Part shown: one piece after another, positions 1 through 6,423 of the stretch
How positions within the stretch are numbered: the stretch's first letter is position 1
Layout: each line of letters begins with the position of its first letter
Assembly (NCBI GenBank): GCA_046597185.1
Contig: JBKJLF010000279.1
Coordinates: 1 to 7,969 of the forward strand
DNA: 7,969 bases
Origin: CAMBDR01 sp046597185
GTDB taxonomy: Bacteria; Pseudomonadota; Gammaproteobacteria; Burkholderiales; Burkholderiaceae_D
Reading direction: 5' to 3'
Made by a program: the position numbers and the translations under genes
Notes under the pieces: model-generated
Databases searched by the model: none
What the model was told of the DNA's origin: nothing
Seen by the model: the letters and a program-made list of their open reading frames with translations, nothing else

Positions 1-96
1 CAGCATATTGCGGATGCCGTCGCTCATCCTGTTTGACAATCCAAGTATGTTACCACGGGGGTTGGTTTTCGCAATCATCTCGTCAGGTTTTTTCAT
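1..96 (-). CDS. partial ORF at the window edge, unidentified
   Basis: An open frame starts at the ATG at 96-94 and stays open for 32 codons to the left edge, beginning MKKPDEMIAK and running NPRGNILGLS. It lies 58 bp downstream of the amino-acid oxidase stop codon on the same strand, so it could be the next gene of that transcript. There is no convincing Shine-Dalgarno before the ATG. A 5-bp GC hairpin (106-118) sits just upstream. Too little is visible to assign a family, and a chance open frame of this length is possible. Confidence 0.35.
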   Translation of the reverse strand, partial: MKKPDEMIAKTNPRGNILGLSNRMSDGIRNML

Positions 97-105
97 ATTG
101 AATTT

Positions 106-118
106 GGGGCGCAGCCCC
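106..118. other. GC-rich stem-loop between two minus-strand ORFs
   Basis: GGGGC and GCCCC form a perfect 5-bp stem around a 3-nt loop, between the stop of the oxidase and the start of the edge ORF. No T-run follows on either strand, so it is not a standard intrinsic terminator. It could be an intercistronic RNA stem or chance. Confidence 0.3.
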
Positions 119-154
119 GAATGGCGCTTACTTAACCTCGGTTTGCCAACCGTT

Positions 155-2047
155 TCATGAACCTTGCCCACCCCATTTTGCACCCCATCTCGGATAGTCC
201 CGCGCAAAATCAAACTGGCGGTGGCTAAAGCTGCCGCCCGTATCCCGAATAATATACATCACCGCATCCAGCGCCATGCGCATCGCCGGCTCAGTCCAGC
301 CGCCTTCAACCGAATAGCCTTCCCCCGCAAAGTACAGCCCGGAAGCCTTAGCGCAGCGCTCGTTATGTTCCAGTATGGCGCGGTTGCCGCGCTCAGAGCC
401 GGCGCGGTAGAGCTTGGCGCAGCCGCGCGTGTTGGGTACGCGCGACCAATGCACTACCGCCGCACGGCTGGTGTCAATATAGCTGGAAATGGGCGGCTTG
501 CCGCAGGAAAGTAAAATCCGATCCAGCTTTAACAGACAACGCTTGGCCAGATGTTCGTCACTTTCATTGGTATCGAGCTTGGTGGCATCGTCTTCCCAGG
601 TGTAGCTGAGCAAAATCGCCCCCGCTTCCTTGCCCACCGCATAGCCATAACTGCCCTGCAAAAAGGTGTCACTGGCAAACAATTGCGGCAGCGGTAATTC
701 CACCCCGTGCGAATCAACGCCCCAATAGCGCTTTTTGAGCGGATAAAACACCTTGCAACTGGCGATCCAGTGATTGGTTTTAAAGGTTTGCCGCACCAGC
801 CACGGCAATTGCGGCGGGGTAAAGCCTTGCAGGCGGGTGCCCATTTGCAAGGCCCAGGTGGGCATGGTCAGGATGACGGCGTCATAAATGTCACTGTATC
901 GGTTGGATACCACGCGCAATTTGCCATCGGCCAGTTTTTCGATTTCCGTGACTGCGCTGTCACTCCATAAACATGGCCCCATGCGCCCGGCAACGGCTTG
1001 CCACAGCGACGGATGGCGCGCACTGCCAAGGTAAAACAGGCATTCCGGCAAACTCTGGATGCCCAAAAAGTTGGGTGCGGATAGCGCCTGGCCCAGGCTG
1101 TCCTGCGGTAAATTGGGCAGGGGAAAATGCAGGTCCGAACCAATCACCAGTTGATGCGCGGTGCCATAGCCAAACAACAGGGTGCGGATTGGGAAGAGCA
1201 CCGAAATATCATAAAACGCACCCCAGCCACCATCGCCCGCGCCCATCACATAAAACAAATCAGCCTGATCCTGGTCCATACCCAGCCCGCCAAATTGCGC
1301 CTGCGCCTCTTGCCCGTGAACCGGCGGCAGCAAGACGAATTGGCGAAAGGTCAGGTGCTCATAATTTTGCACAAAATTTTGCCAGAATTGCGGCCAGGCC
1401 GGGTCATTGCCATAGTGTTGTTTGGCCTGATCAGAAAAGCGGCTGGCAAACTGGCCCCACAGCGCCACCACGGCACGCAGTTTTTCATGCGGTGGTTCTT
1501 TGTCTTTCCAGATCAGCATTTCGGGTGGGCGCAGTTCAGCGCCGGGGTCGGGGCCTTGGCCTTCATTCATGTAGATGCCAACATGCACGCCGTGGCTGCC
1601 GTCCGGGTTGGGGAAATCCATGGTGCGGATTTTGAAAATGCTGGCATAGTAATCCAGCACCGAATTGCGCGAACCAGGCCGGGTGAAAAACGGCATGCGC
1701 ATGGCACCAAATTCAAAACAGGTTTTGGCACCGGGCGCAACTGGCACCGAATGCAGGCGGCCCCCAATGCGCTCGCTGGCTTCAAACAAGTGGATGTCGG
1801 TATAGCCGCTGCGAAACAACTCACGCGCCGCCACCAGCCCCGCCACGCCAGCCCCGACTATCGCAATCTTGCGCTTGGCCGGCCCTGGTTTGCCAATGCC
1901 GCGATCAGCCCGGCCGGCATCATTCAAAAGCCGATAATAATTAAAATTGAAGTCCGCCGTATTGGGCCATTTAAAGCGCCAGGCATCGGCATGGTGTTCC
2001 GGGTGCTCCAGGTCGTAATCTTGTTCAAAACTGTGATGAATCAGCAT
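155..2047 (-). CDS. flavin-dependent amino-acid oxidase / 2-monooxygenase-like protein
   Basis: This 630-residue protein belongs to the flavin amine oxidase superfamily. It should oxidise the alpha-amino group of an L-amino acid using FAD, as in the tryptophan 2-monooxygenase, RebO and VioA group. The dinucleotide-binding motif IVGAGVAGLVAARE (about 63-76) is followed by the ribose-binding acid in LFEASERIGGRL. FEFGAMRMP (about 111-119) places an arginine where these enzymes bind the substrate carboxylate. The C-terminal FAD motif is FAGEGYS (573-579) followed by GGWTE. About 58 residues precede the Rossmann motif, and the protein is longer than IaaM (about 560). No signal peptide is seen, so it is probably cytoplasmic. 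I chose the ATG at 2047 because a GGGGG tract precedes it; an in-frame TTG at 2095 would add 16 residues but lacks a ribosome binding site. It probably follows the DUF2917 gene in one unit. The substrate cannot be read from sequence. Confidence 0.85.
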   Translation of the reverse strand: MLIHHSFEQDYDLEHPEHHADAWRFKWPNTADFNFNYYRLLNDAGRADRGIGKPGPAKRKIAIVGAGVAGLVAARELFRSGYTDIHLFEASERIGGRLHSVPVAPGAKTCFEFGAMRMPFFTRPGSRNSVLDYYASIFKIRTMDFPNPDGSHGVHVGIYMNEGQGPDPGAELRPPEMLIWKDKEPPHEKLRAVVALWGQFASRFSDQAKQHYGNDPAWPQFWQNFVQNYEHLTFRQFVLLPPVHGQEAQAQFGGLGMDQDQADLFYVMGAGDGGWGAFYDISVLFPIRTLLFGYGTAHQLVIGSDLHFPLPNLPQDSLGQALSAPNFLGIQSLPECLFYLGSARHPSLWQAVAGRMGPCLWSDSAVTEIEKLADGKLRVVSNRYSDIYDAVILTMPTWALQMGTRLQGFTPPQLPWLVRQTFKTNHWIASCKVFYPLKKRYWGVDSHGVELPLPQLFASDTFLQGSYGYAVGKEAGAILLSYTWEDDATKLDTNESDEHLAKRCLLKLDRILLSCGKPPISSYIDTSRAAVVHWSRVPNTRGCAKLYRAGSERGNRAILEHNERCAKASGLYFAGEGYSVEGGWTEPAMRMALDAVMYIIRDTGGSFSHRQFDFARDYPRWGAKWGGQGS

Positions 2048-2135
2048 GCGCGCCCCCGTTTCGGTTAGATTGATCGGGACAGTTTGCCATATCAAACACG
2101 GTAATGGCGTATGCGGATGAAAATTTTATGCCGGA

Positions 2136-2459
2136 TCAGGCAGCGGGCACAGGGCAGGGGCTGTGCTGTATGCCAGAGCGTGGTTTTGCGTTCGCGTGCA
2201 ATGGTGTTGCGCCATGGTTTGGGGCTACAGGAAACACATCCAGCCGCGTCATAGCCTGTTGTGCCTCCAGCACTACATGGCGGCTGGGTGGCAACACCAT
2301 GCTCTCGCCCGCATGCAACCAGTAATCTTCCGCCGCACCGTAGCAGGTAATCCACAGGCTACCATGCTTGACAAAGAAGCGCATCGCGCGCTTGCTTTGA
2401 AACGACAACGCTTGTGCGGGAAGCAGTGCCAGAGAGGTGTTTTCGCTGAGAATTTTCAT
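2136..2459 (-). CDS. DUF2917 family protein
   Basis: A 107-residue protein starting MKILSENTSL. The core pattern is a hydrophobic opening, then FFVKHGSLWITCYGAAEDYWL, AGESMVLPP and HVVLEAQ. This matches the small beta-rich DUF2917 family, which is common in betaproteobacteria and has no established function. The start at 2459 is well supported by AAGGAG five bases upstream; an in-frame ATG at 2531 would add 24 residues but ignores this site. The C-terminal 25 residues (from about PNHGATPL) look unstructured. It is the first gene of the minus-strand unit containing the oxidase (88 bp gap) and is divergent from the MocR regulator. Co-regulation with the oxidase is inferred from position. Confidence 0.72.
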   Translation of the reverse strand: MKILSENTSLALLPAQALSFQSKRAMRFFVKHGSLWITCYGAAEDYWLHAGESMVLPPSRHVVLEAQQAMTRLDVFPVAPNHGATPLHANAKPRSGIQHSPCPVPAA

Positions 2460-2474
2460 GTTGGCTCCTTGGGT

Positions 2475-2513
2475 AAATAAGTGTGGCAAATAAGTGTGGC
2501 AAATAAGTGTGAT
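2475..2513. repeat. three tandem 13-bp repeats in the divergent intergenic region
   Basis: The unit AAATAAGTGTGGC occurs at 2475-2487 and 2488-2500, and a third copy (2501-2513) differs only in its last two bases. The block ends 15 bp before the DUF2917 start, so it probably lies in that gene's 5' leader. MocR-family regulators often bind direct repeats, so it could be an operator. A slippage-prone tract of no function is the alternative. Confidence 0.8.
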
Positions 2514-2549
2514 GCATCGGGACAGAAACAATTTTTTGCGCCGATGAGG

Positions 2550-2579
2550 TATATTACGGCCAAAATGCAGTACAGTTAC
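2550..2579 (-). promoter_or_regulatory. possible promoter and regulator site for the DUF2917-oxidase unit
   Basis: On the minus strand TAATAT (2555-2550) resembles a -10 box. The expected -35 region has no good hexamer but overlaps GTAACTGTACTG (2579-2568). A related CACTGTAAC lies at 2605-2613 just before the MocR gene. A weak -35 overlapped by an activator site fits MocR-type activation, but both assignments were made by eye and are tentative. Confidence 0.3.
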
Positions 2580-2619
2580 GATACACTTTTCAACTTAATT
2601 TAAACACTGTAACGGTCAT

Positions 2620-4083
2620 ATGACAAATACACCTGATGCACTGCAACTGGATTTGATCGCCGCTGGTGCCGGCGCTACCCTGATTGAGCAGATTGTCCGG
2701 ATGTTGGCCGCGCGCATCGACGACAAGCGCTTGCGCAACGGCGCGCGCATGCCCTCGATCCGGCAATTTGCCCAAATGCATGATATTTCGACCGCTACCG
2801 TGGTACAGGCCTATGACCGACTGGTTGGGCGCGGTTACTTGGAATCGCGCCGGGGCGCGGGCTTTTTTGTCTGTGAGCGGGCGCTGCTGTCGGGCGCGCA
2901 TTCAGACGCCAATGCGCACGCAAGTGCAGGCGCAGGCCAGCCCAATGATTGCCCACAACTGGATGTGATCTGGCTGGTGCGTAATATCTTTCGCCAACTA
3001 CCAACCCCCTTCATGCCCGGCATGGGCTTGTTGCCGCCGGATTGGCTTGATGCCGCCATGATGGCCAATGCCGTGCGCGCCGTCGCGCGGCAAGGTCAGG
3101 ATGCCTTGCTGGTGTATGGCACGCCACAAGGCTATTTGCCGCTACGGCAGCAGTTGCAGCTCAAGCTGGCCGAGCTGGAAATTGCCGCCAGCCCGGAGCA
3201 AATTGTCACTACCTCCGGCGTGACGCAGGGGATTAACCTGGTGGCCAACGAATTTGCCCGGCCCGGCGACACCATTTTTGTCGATGACCCAGCCTGGTTT
3301 TTGATGTTTGGCTCGTTTGCCGCGATGGGCTTGAATGTGATTGGCATTGCCCGTTTGGCCGACGGGCCGGATATGCGGCAGTTGGAGCAATTGGCGGCTT
3401 TGCACAGGCCCAAATTGTTTGTGATTAATTCGGTATTGCACAACCCCACTTCCACTTCGCTGACTGCGGCCAAAGCCTTTCAGGTTCTGCAGATTGCGCA
3501 GAAATACGACTTCATGCTGGTGGAAGATGATATTTATTGTGATTTACATCCCGGCACGCAAGTACAGGCTGCCACCCGGCTGGCCAGTTTGGATCAATTG
3601 CAACGCGTGATTTACCTGAGCGGTTTTTCTAAAACCCTGGCCGCCAATTTGCGGGTTGGCTTTATCGCCTGCGCGCCCGATTTGGCGGTGCGGCTGGCGG
3701 ATCGAAAAATGCTCAGTGCCATGACCACGCCGGAAATGGGGGAGCGCGTGGTGTATAAAATTTTATCGGAAGGGGTATATCGGAAATATGCCGAACGCCT
3801 GCGCACGCGCTTGATGAGCGTGCGCAGCAAGCGCATTCGACAATTGGAACAAATCGGCTTGAAGATTGATATTGACGCCGGGGCTGGCATGTTTGTCTGG
3901 GCCGACGCCGGGTGCGATACCACGGTGCTGGCCGAAAAAGCGATGGCGGAAAACTACTTCCTCGCGCCCGGTGCCTTGTTTTCGCCACGCCAGCTTAGCT
4001 CCAGCCGGATGCGCATGAATCTGACCAATTCAACCGACCCGGCGGTGATGGCATTTTTGGCCAAACATATTGCTGCTGCATAG
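2620..4083 (+). CDS. MocR-type transcriptional regulator (GntR winged helix fused to aminotransferase-like domain)
   Basis: This 487-residue protein has the two-domain MocR architecture. An N-terminal GntR winged helix spans about 20-84, with MPSIRQFAQMHDISTATVVQAYDRL followed by the wing RGYLESRRGAGFFV. A linker of about 35 residues rich in Ala and Gly leads to a fold-type I aminotransferase domain from about 115 to the end. The PLP site is intact: HNP (274-276), DDIY (303-306), SGFSK with Lys338 as the Schiff-base lysine, and Arg345 in LRVGF. RMRMNL near the C-terminus supplies the usual carboxylate-binding arginine. Such proteins are usually regulators that sense an amino compound through PLP rather than enzymes. 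It is divergent from the DUF2917-oxidase unit, its most likely target. The ATG at 2620 has only a weak upstream purine tract. Confidence 0.9.
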   Translation: MTNTPDALQLDLIAAGAGATLIEQIVRMLAARIDDKRLRNGARMPSIRQFAQMHDISTATVVQAYDRLVGRGYLESRRGAGFFVCERALLSGAHSDANAHASAGAGQPNDCPQLDVIWLVRNIFRQLPTPFMPGMGLLPPDWLDAAMMANAVRAVARQGQDALLVYGTPQGYLPLRQQLQLKLAELEIAASPEQIVTTSGVTQGINLVANEFARPGDTIFVDDPAWFLMFGSFAAMGLNVIGIARLADGPDMRQLEQLAALHRPKLFVINSVLHNPTSTSLTAAKAFQVLQIAQKYDFMLVEDDIYCDLHPGTQVQAATRLASLDQLQRVIYLSGFSKTLAANLRVGFIACAPDLAVRLADRKMLSAMTTPEMGERVVYKILSEGVYRKYAERLRTRLMSVRSKRIRQLEQIGLKIDIDAGAGMFVWADAGCDTTVLAEKAMAENYFLAPGALFSPRQLSSSRMRMNLTNSTDPAVMAFLAKHIAAA

Positions 4084-4108
4084 ATTGGCCGCAACAGCTT
4101 GGCCAATC
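4083..4108. terminator. hairpin between convergent genes, possible bidirectional terminator
   Basis: GATTGGCC (4083-4090) and GGCCAATC (4101-4108) form a perfect 8-bp stem with a 10-nt loop. It overlaps the stop codon of the MocR gene and sits 16 bp from the stop of prfH on the other strand. Its position between convergent genes suggests termination, but neither side has a T-run, so an intrinsic mechanism is uncertain. Confidence 0.5.
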
Positions 4109-4123
4109 CTGTAGCAATCCACC

Positions 4124-4786
4124 TTACTGCGGTTTGAACCCGGCCCCCACAAATACCCGCACCGCATTGCCACGCTCGGTTTGGTGATGTTGCATACGCC
4201 GCTCGGCCTTATTTTTGTCGACCTCGGCCTCGGCCAGCGCGGCCAACTTGCTGGCCAAGAGCGCACTGGCCAGCTTTTTATTGGCATGCTGGCTGCGTGC
4301 GCTTTGTACTTTGACCGACAGACCTGAGGCGATATGGGTGGCGCGGATGGCGCTGTCGGTTTTATTCACATGTTGGCCACCCGGCCCGGAGGCGCGTGTG
4401 GCTTCATAGCGAATCACACTGTCTGGCAAGGGCGGTGCCGGCATGAAAATAGCGCCACCCAAAAACCAGTTTTTGCGCTTATGCAAGGGGCGAAATGGGC
4501 TTTCGCAGATCCACAACAAACTGCCCACCCATTGTTGGGCCAGGTTGGCTGCGGCGCTGTCCGGCCCATTTTCCCCTTCCACACCATCGTTTGGCGCGCT
4601 GCCTGCATCCTCCAGCCCCAACAACACCGAGCGCCGTGTGCCGTTGATGGGGCCGTCCACCTGCTCAATCAAGGATACCTGCACCTTGGCCTTATCCGCT
4701 TCGCGCTGCACTTGCTGCACCGCTTTGCTGACCGCCAGGCAGCATTCGGCGGGGCCGGTATTGGCGGTAATTTGTAACCAGATCAT
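4124..4786 (-). CDS. prfH: peptide chain release factor homolog PrfH
   Basis: This 220-residue protein carries the release-factor catalytic loop GPGGQHVNKTDSAIRATH, with GGQ at 136-138, and the basic SARSQHANKKLA segment after it. The N-terminus (QITANTGPAECCLAVSKAV) and FRPLHKRKNWF (about 98-108) are typical of PrfH rather than PrfA, PrfB or ArfB; it lacks the stop-codon-recognition domain of RF1 and RF2. PrfH releases the peptide from ribosomes stalled by decoding-centre damage so that RtcB2 can reseal the rRNA. I chose the ATG at 4786 because it forms an ATGA overlap with the rtcB2 stop and has GGGGAG 8 bases upstream; a GTG at 4795 would add three residues. An acidic, Gly/Ser-rich stretch at about 61-79 looks like an insertion relative to the E. 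coli form I remember. Confidence 0.88.
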   Translation of the reverse strand: MIWLQITANTGPAECCLAVSKAVQQVQREADKAKVQVSLIEQVDGPINGTRRSVLLGLEDAGSAPNDGVEGENGPDSAAANLAQQWVGSLLWICESPFRPLHKRKNWFLGGAIFMPAPPLPDSVIRYEATRASGPGGQHVNKTDSAIRATHIASGLSVKVQSARSQHANKKLASALLASKLAALAEAEVDKNKAERRMQHHQTERGNAVRVFVGAGFKPQ

Positions 4787-6057
4787 ACGCAGCACTCCCC
4801 ACGGGTTTTATAACTTAACAGCGGCTTGTTGCGCGCCACCACCTGTGCCAAATCGGCCCCCAGCAAACAATCCAAAACGCTATCCACATTTTTATAGGCT
4901 TGCGGCGCTTCTTCATAAATTAAGGCTTTGTCGGCGCAAATGACGCGGCCACCCAGGGCGGTGCGGCTTAATTGTTCCGGGCTGGCCAGTTTGAATAGCC
5001 GTCCTTTGCAATCGCTACGCTGCCATTTGCGCCCGGCACCGTGGGCCAGTGAAAACAAGGCCGATTCTGCTGCCGATTCAGCAGCCGATTCAGCCGCCGA
5101 TTCAGCCGATTCTGCCGCCGATTCAGCCGATTCGTTCGCTTCGGCAGCTTCGCTGAGCTTGGGCGAGAGCAAATAACTATAGTCCCCGCGTGAACCGGGT
5201 AGCATAATCAAGCCTTGGTCGCTCGGGCTGGCCCCTTTGCGATGCAGCCAGCCAGCTTGCCCACCAATGGTGGCCGGGCACACCCAATTGTGGTGTACAT
5301 CCAGCACCTGTTGGCCCTTGCAGCGCAAGCGTTGCAGCACGCGCAAGCCTGCAAGAGTGCGGTTGAGTTGGGCAAACTGCAAGGCTGCATCATGTTGGCG
5401 CAAATAACCCAGCGCGGCGGGGCTATTGCTATCCAGCCCGCCATGGCTAAATGCATCCACATGCTGGCGCAAAATCACCTGACCCAAACCGCGCGAGCCA
5501 GTGTGCACCAGCACTTGCAATTGTTTGGCGTTGAGTTGTGCTGCATTAAAACGGGCTTGATCGTGGATTTGGTCCACCACCTGCAGCTCGATAAAATGGT
5601 TGCCACCGCCAATGGTGCCCAGCGACGCCAGCGGCGCGCAATCGAGATCGGCGGCCAGCATGGCATTGCGTACCTGCTCGCGCCGTGCTGAAATAGTGGG
5701 GTCGAGGTTTTCCAGCAAAGCCCATTCGGCTTGGTCGATGGCCCCATCCAAATTACCCAATTGTTGATCAAGCTTATCGAGTTTGACTTTGCCAGCCAAC
5801 AAATTGGTTTGCCACAAACCCATGCCGCAGCCGATGTCGTTGCCGACCAAGGCGGGGTAGAAGCGATTGATAGAAAAAAATGCGGCCCCGACAGGGTAAC
5901 CGCGTCCGGGGTGAAGATCCGGTAAGCCAACGACGCGTTGCATACCGTTAAGTTGTGCTGTGGTTTTAAGCTGCTCAAGTGCAGCGGATTCAAGCCACAA
6001 GCCTTCCGACGCGATTAAACAGACGCGTTCGGATAAATGCTGAATATAATTGCCCAT
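4783..6057 (-). CDS. rtcB2: RNA ligase RtcB2 (RtcB family, PrfH-associated)
   Basis: A 424-residue RtcB-family RNA ligase, which joins 3'-phosphate or cyclic-phosphate ends to 5'-hydroxyl ends using GTP and Mn2+. Expected ligands are present: Cys77 in NDIGCGM, His154 in GGNHFIE, His185 in HTGSRG, the HHN at 255-257, and His339 in AHGAGR as the guanylylated residue. PDLHPGRGYPVGAAF near the N-terminus is the family signature. Pairing with prfH, whose start overlaps this stop, marks it as the RtcB2 subgroup that reseals cleaved 16S rRNA in the decoding centre. It is longer than the usual 370-400 residues because of an Ala-Glu-Ser repeat block at about 307-333. The ATG at 6057 has a weak GGAAA upstream; the opening MGNYIQHLSERVCLIAS matches relatives. 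Confidence 0.92.
   Translation of the reverse strand: MGNYIQHLSERVCLIASEGLWLESAALEQLKTTAQLNGMQRVVGLPDLHPGRGYPVGAAFFSINRFYPALVGNDIGCGMGLWQTNLLAGKVKLDKLDQQLGNLDGAIDQAEWALLENLDPTISARREQVRNAMLAADLDCAPLASLGTIGGGNHFIELQVVDQIHDQARFNAAQLNAKQLQVLVHTGSRGLGQVILRQHVDAFSHGGLDSNSPAALGYLRQHDAALQFAQLNRTLAGLRVLQRLRCKGQQVLDVHHNWVCPATIGGQAGWLHRKGASPSDQGLIMLPGSRGDYSYLLSPKLSEAAEANESAESAAESAESAAESAAESAAESALFSLAHGAGRKWQRSDCKGRLFKLASPEQLSRTALGGRVICADKALIYEEAPQAYKNVDSVLDCLLGADLAQVVARNKPLLSYKTRGECCV
5061..5133 (-). repeat. in-frame 9/12-bp tandem repeats inside rtcB2 encoding (A)AES
   Basis: The heptamer CCGATTC occurs seven times, starting at 5061, 5073, 5085, 5097, 5106, 5118 and 5127, giving steps of 12, 12, 12, 9, 12 and 9 bp. 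All steps are multiples of three, so the minus strand reads as alternating AES and AAES units. Gain or loss of a unit would keep the frame. The encoded block ends a few residues before the catalytic AHGAGR loop. Confidence 0.9.
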
Positions 6058-6131
6058 AGATTACAATTTCCAAAAAAATAGAAAAGTGGAATGGGACCTT
6101 GGTGAATAGTGAAACTGGATTGTCTGAAAGG

Positions 6132-6147
6132 TGCGCGGTTTGGCGCA
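6132..6147. other. stem-loop in the rtcB2 upstream region
   Basis: TGCGC and GCGCA form a 5-bp stem around a 6-nt loop, lying between the 21-codon ORF and rtcB2. In the minus direction it is followed by CCTTTC, not a true U-run, so it is a weak candidate for an attenuator or terminator. Confidence 0.25.
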
Positions 6148-6172
6148 GTGTTTCGCAGTGTTGCTCAGTGTT
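6146..6172. repeat. three CAGTGTT repeats at 10-bp period
   Basis: CAGTGTT occurs at 6146-6152, 6156-6162 and 6166-6172, exactly 10 bp apart, within the leader between the small ORF and rtcB2. One-helical-turn spacing would place the copies on the same DNA face, as for cooperative protein binding. Replication slippage is an equally simple explanation. Confidence 0.6.
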
Positions 6173-6196
6173 GATTAACGAACGGCGCGACGCGGA

Positions 6197-6262
6197 TTAT
6201 TTCAGGCAAGCAGGCACAGATACCAAGCCCATGATGCGAGTTGTCAGTGTAATTTGGGTCAT
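6197..6262 (-). CDS. possible 21-residue leader peptide upstream of rtcB2
   Basis: A short frame starts at the ATG at 6262 and ends with TAA at 6197, beginning MTQITLTTRIMG and ending PACLK. AAAGGAG lies six bases upstream, the strongest ribosome binding site in this region and much better than that of rtcB2. It is on the same strand as rtcB2, whose start is 139 bp downstream, and about 50 bp below a plausible promoter. It may be a regulatory leader peptide, an independent small protein, or the 5' remnant of a lost gene. I recognise no family. Confidence 0.4.
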   Translation of the reverse strand: MTQITLTTRIMGLVSVPACLK

Positions 6263-6314
6263 GGCAAACTCCTTTCTGGGTCAATGGTTGAACTGCGGGT
6301 TGAAGTGAGGATGA

Positions 6315-6344
6315 ATCATAGCCCAGCCTGGTGGGCAAATGCAA
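6315..6344 (-). promoter_or_regulatory. putative sigma-70 promoter for the small ORF, rtcB2 and prfH
   Basis: On the minus strand TTGCAT (6344-6339) and TATGAT (6320-6315) are separated by 18 bp. TATGAT matches the -10 consensus at five of six positions; the -35 is poorer. The spacer holds an imperfect palindrome with GCCCA and TGGGC arms (6321-6336), which could be a repressor site. A transcription start near 6308 would give the 21-codon ORF a leader of about 45 nt. Confidence 0.4.
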
Positions 6345-6386
6345 GTGAAATTTTGCATGGCTATTTAAAGCCACGGCATCCGGTTT

Positions 6387-6423
6387 GTTTCAATCCTCGC
6401 CCGCGATGACCTGCGGGCGTAAC
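6387..6423 (-). repeat. solitary CRISPR repeat
   Basis: These 37 bases match the repeat at 7823-7859 except for one base (GATGAC here, GATCAC there). Both ends are intact, including the ATTGAAAC handle on the minus strand and the CGCCCGC/GCGGGCG stem. No second repeat lies one unit (about 72 bp) away on either side. It stands about 1.33 kb from the array, with the toxin-immunity operon in between. Confidence 0.9.

Noticed and set aside
973..1635. Plus-strand frame of 220 codons
   Set aside because: Also antisense to the oxidase, rich in Pro, Arg and His as expected of a shadow frame, and with no ribosome binding site.
1127..2068. Long open frame of 313 codons on the plus strand
   Set aside because: It lies entirely antisense to the well-supported oxidase and has no recognisable domain; GC-rich genes often give such antisense frames.
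4928..5176. Plus-strand frame encoding a Ser-Ala-Asp repeat protein
   Set aside because: It is the complement of the AES repeat in rtcB2; the minus-strand reading contains the conserved RtcB motifs.
6099..6308. Plus-strand frame of 69 codons
   Set aside because: It reads through the phased repeats and the putative promoter on the opposite strand and has no family features.
6165..6374. Minus-strand frame of 69 codons upstream of rtcB2
   Set aside because: No ribosome binding site at its start and no family features; the 21-codon frame inside it, in another phase, has the strong site.
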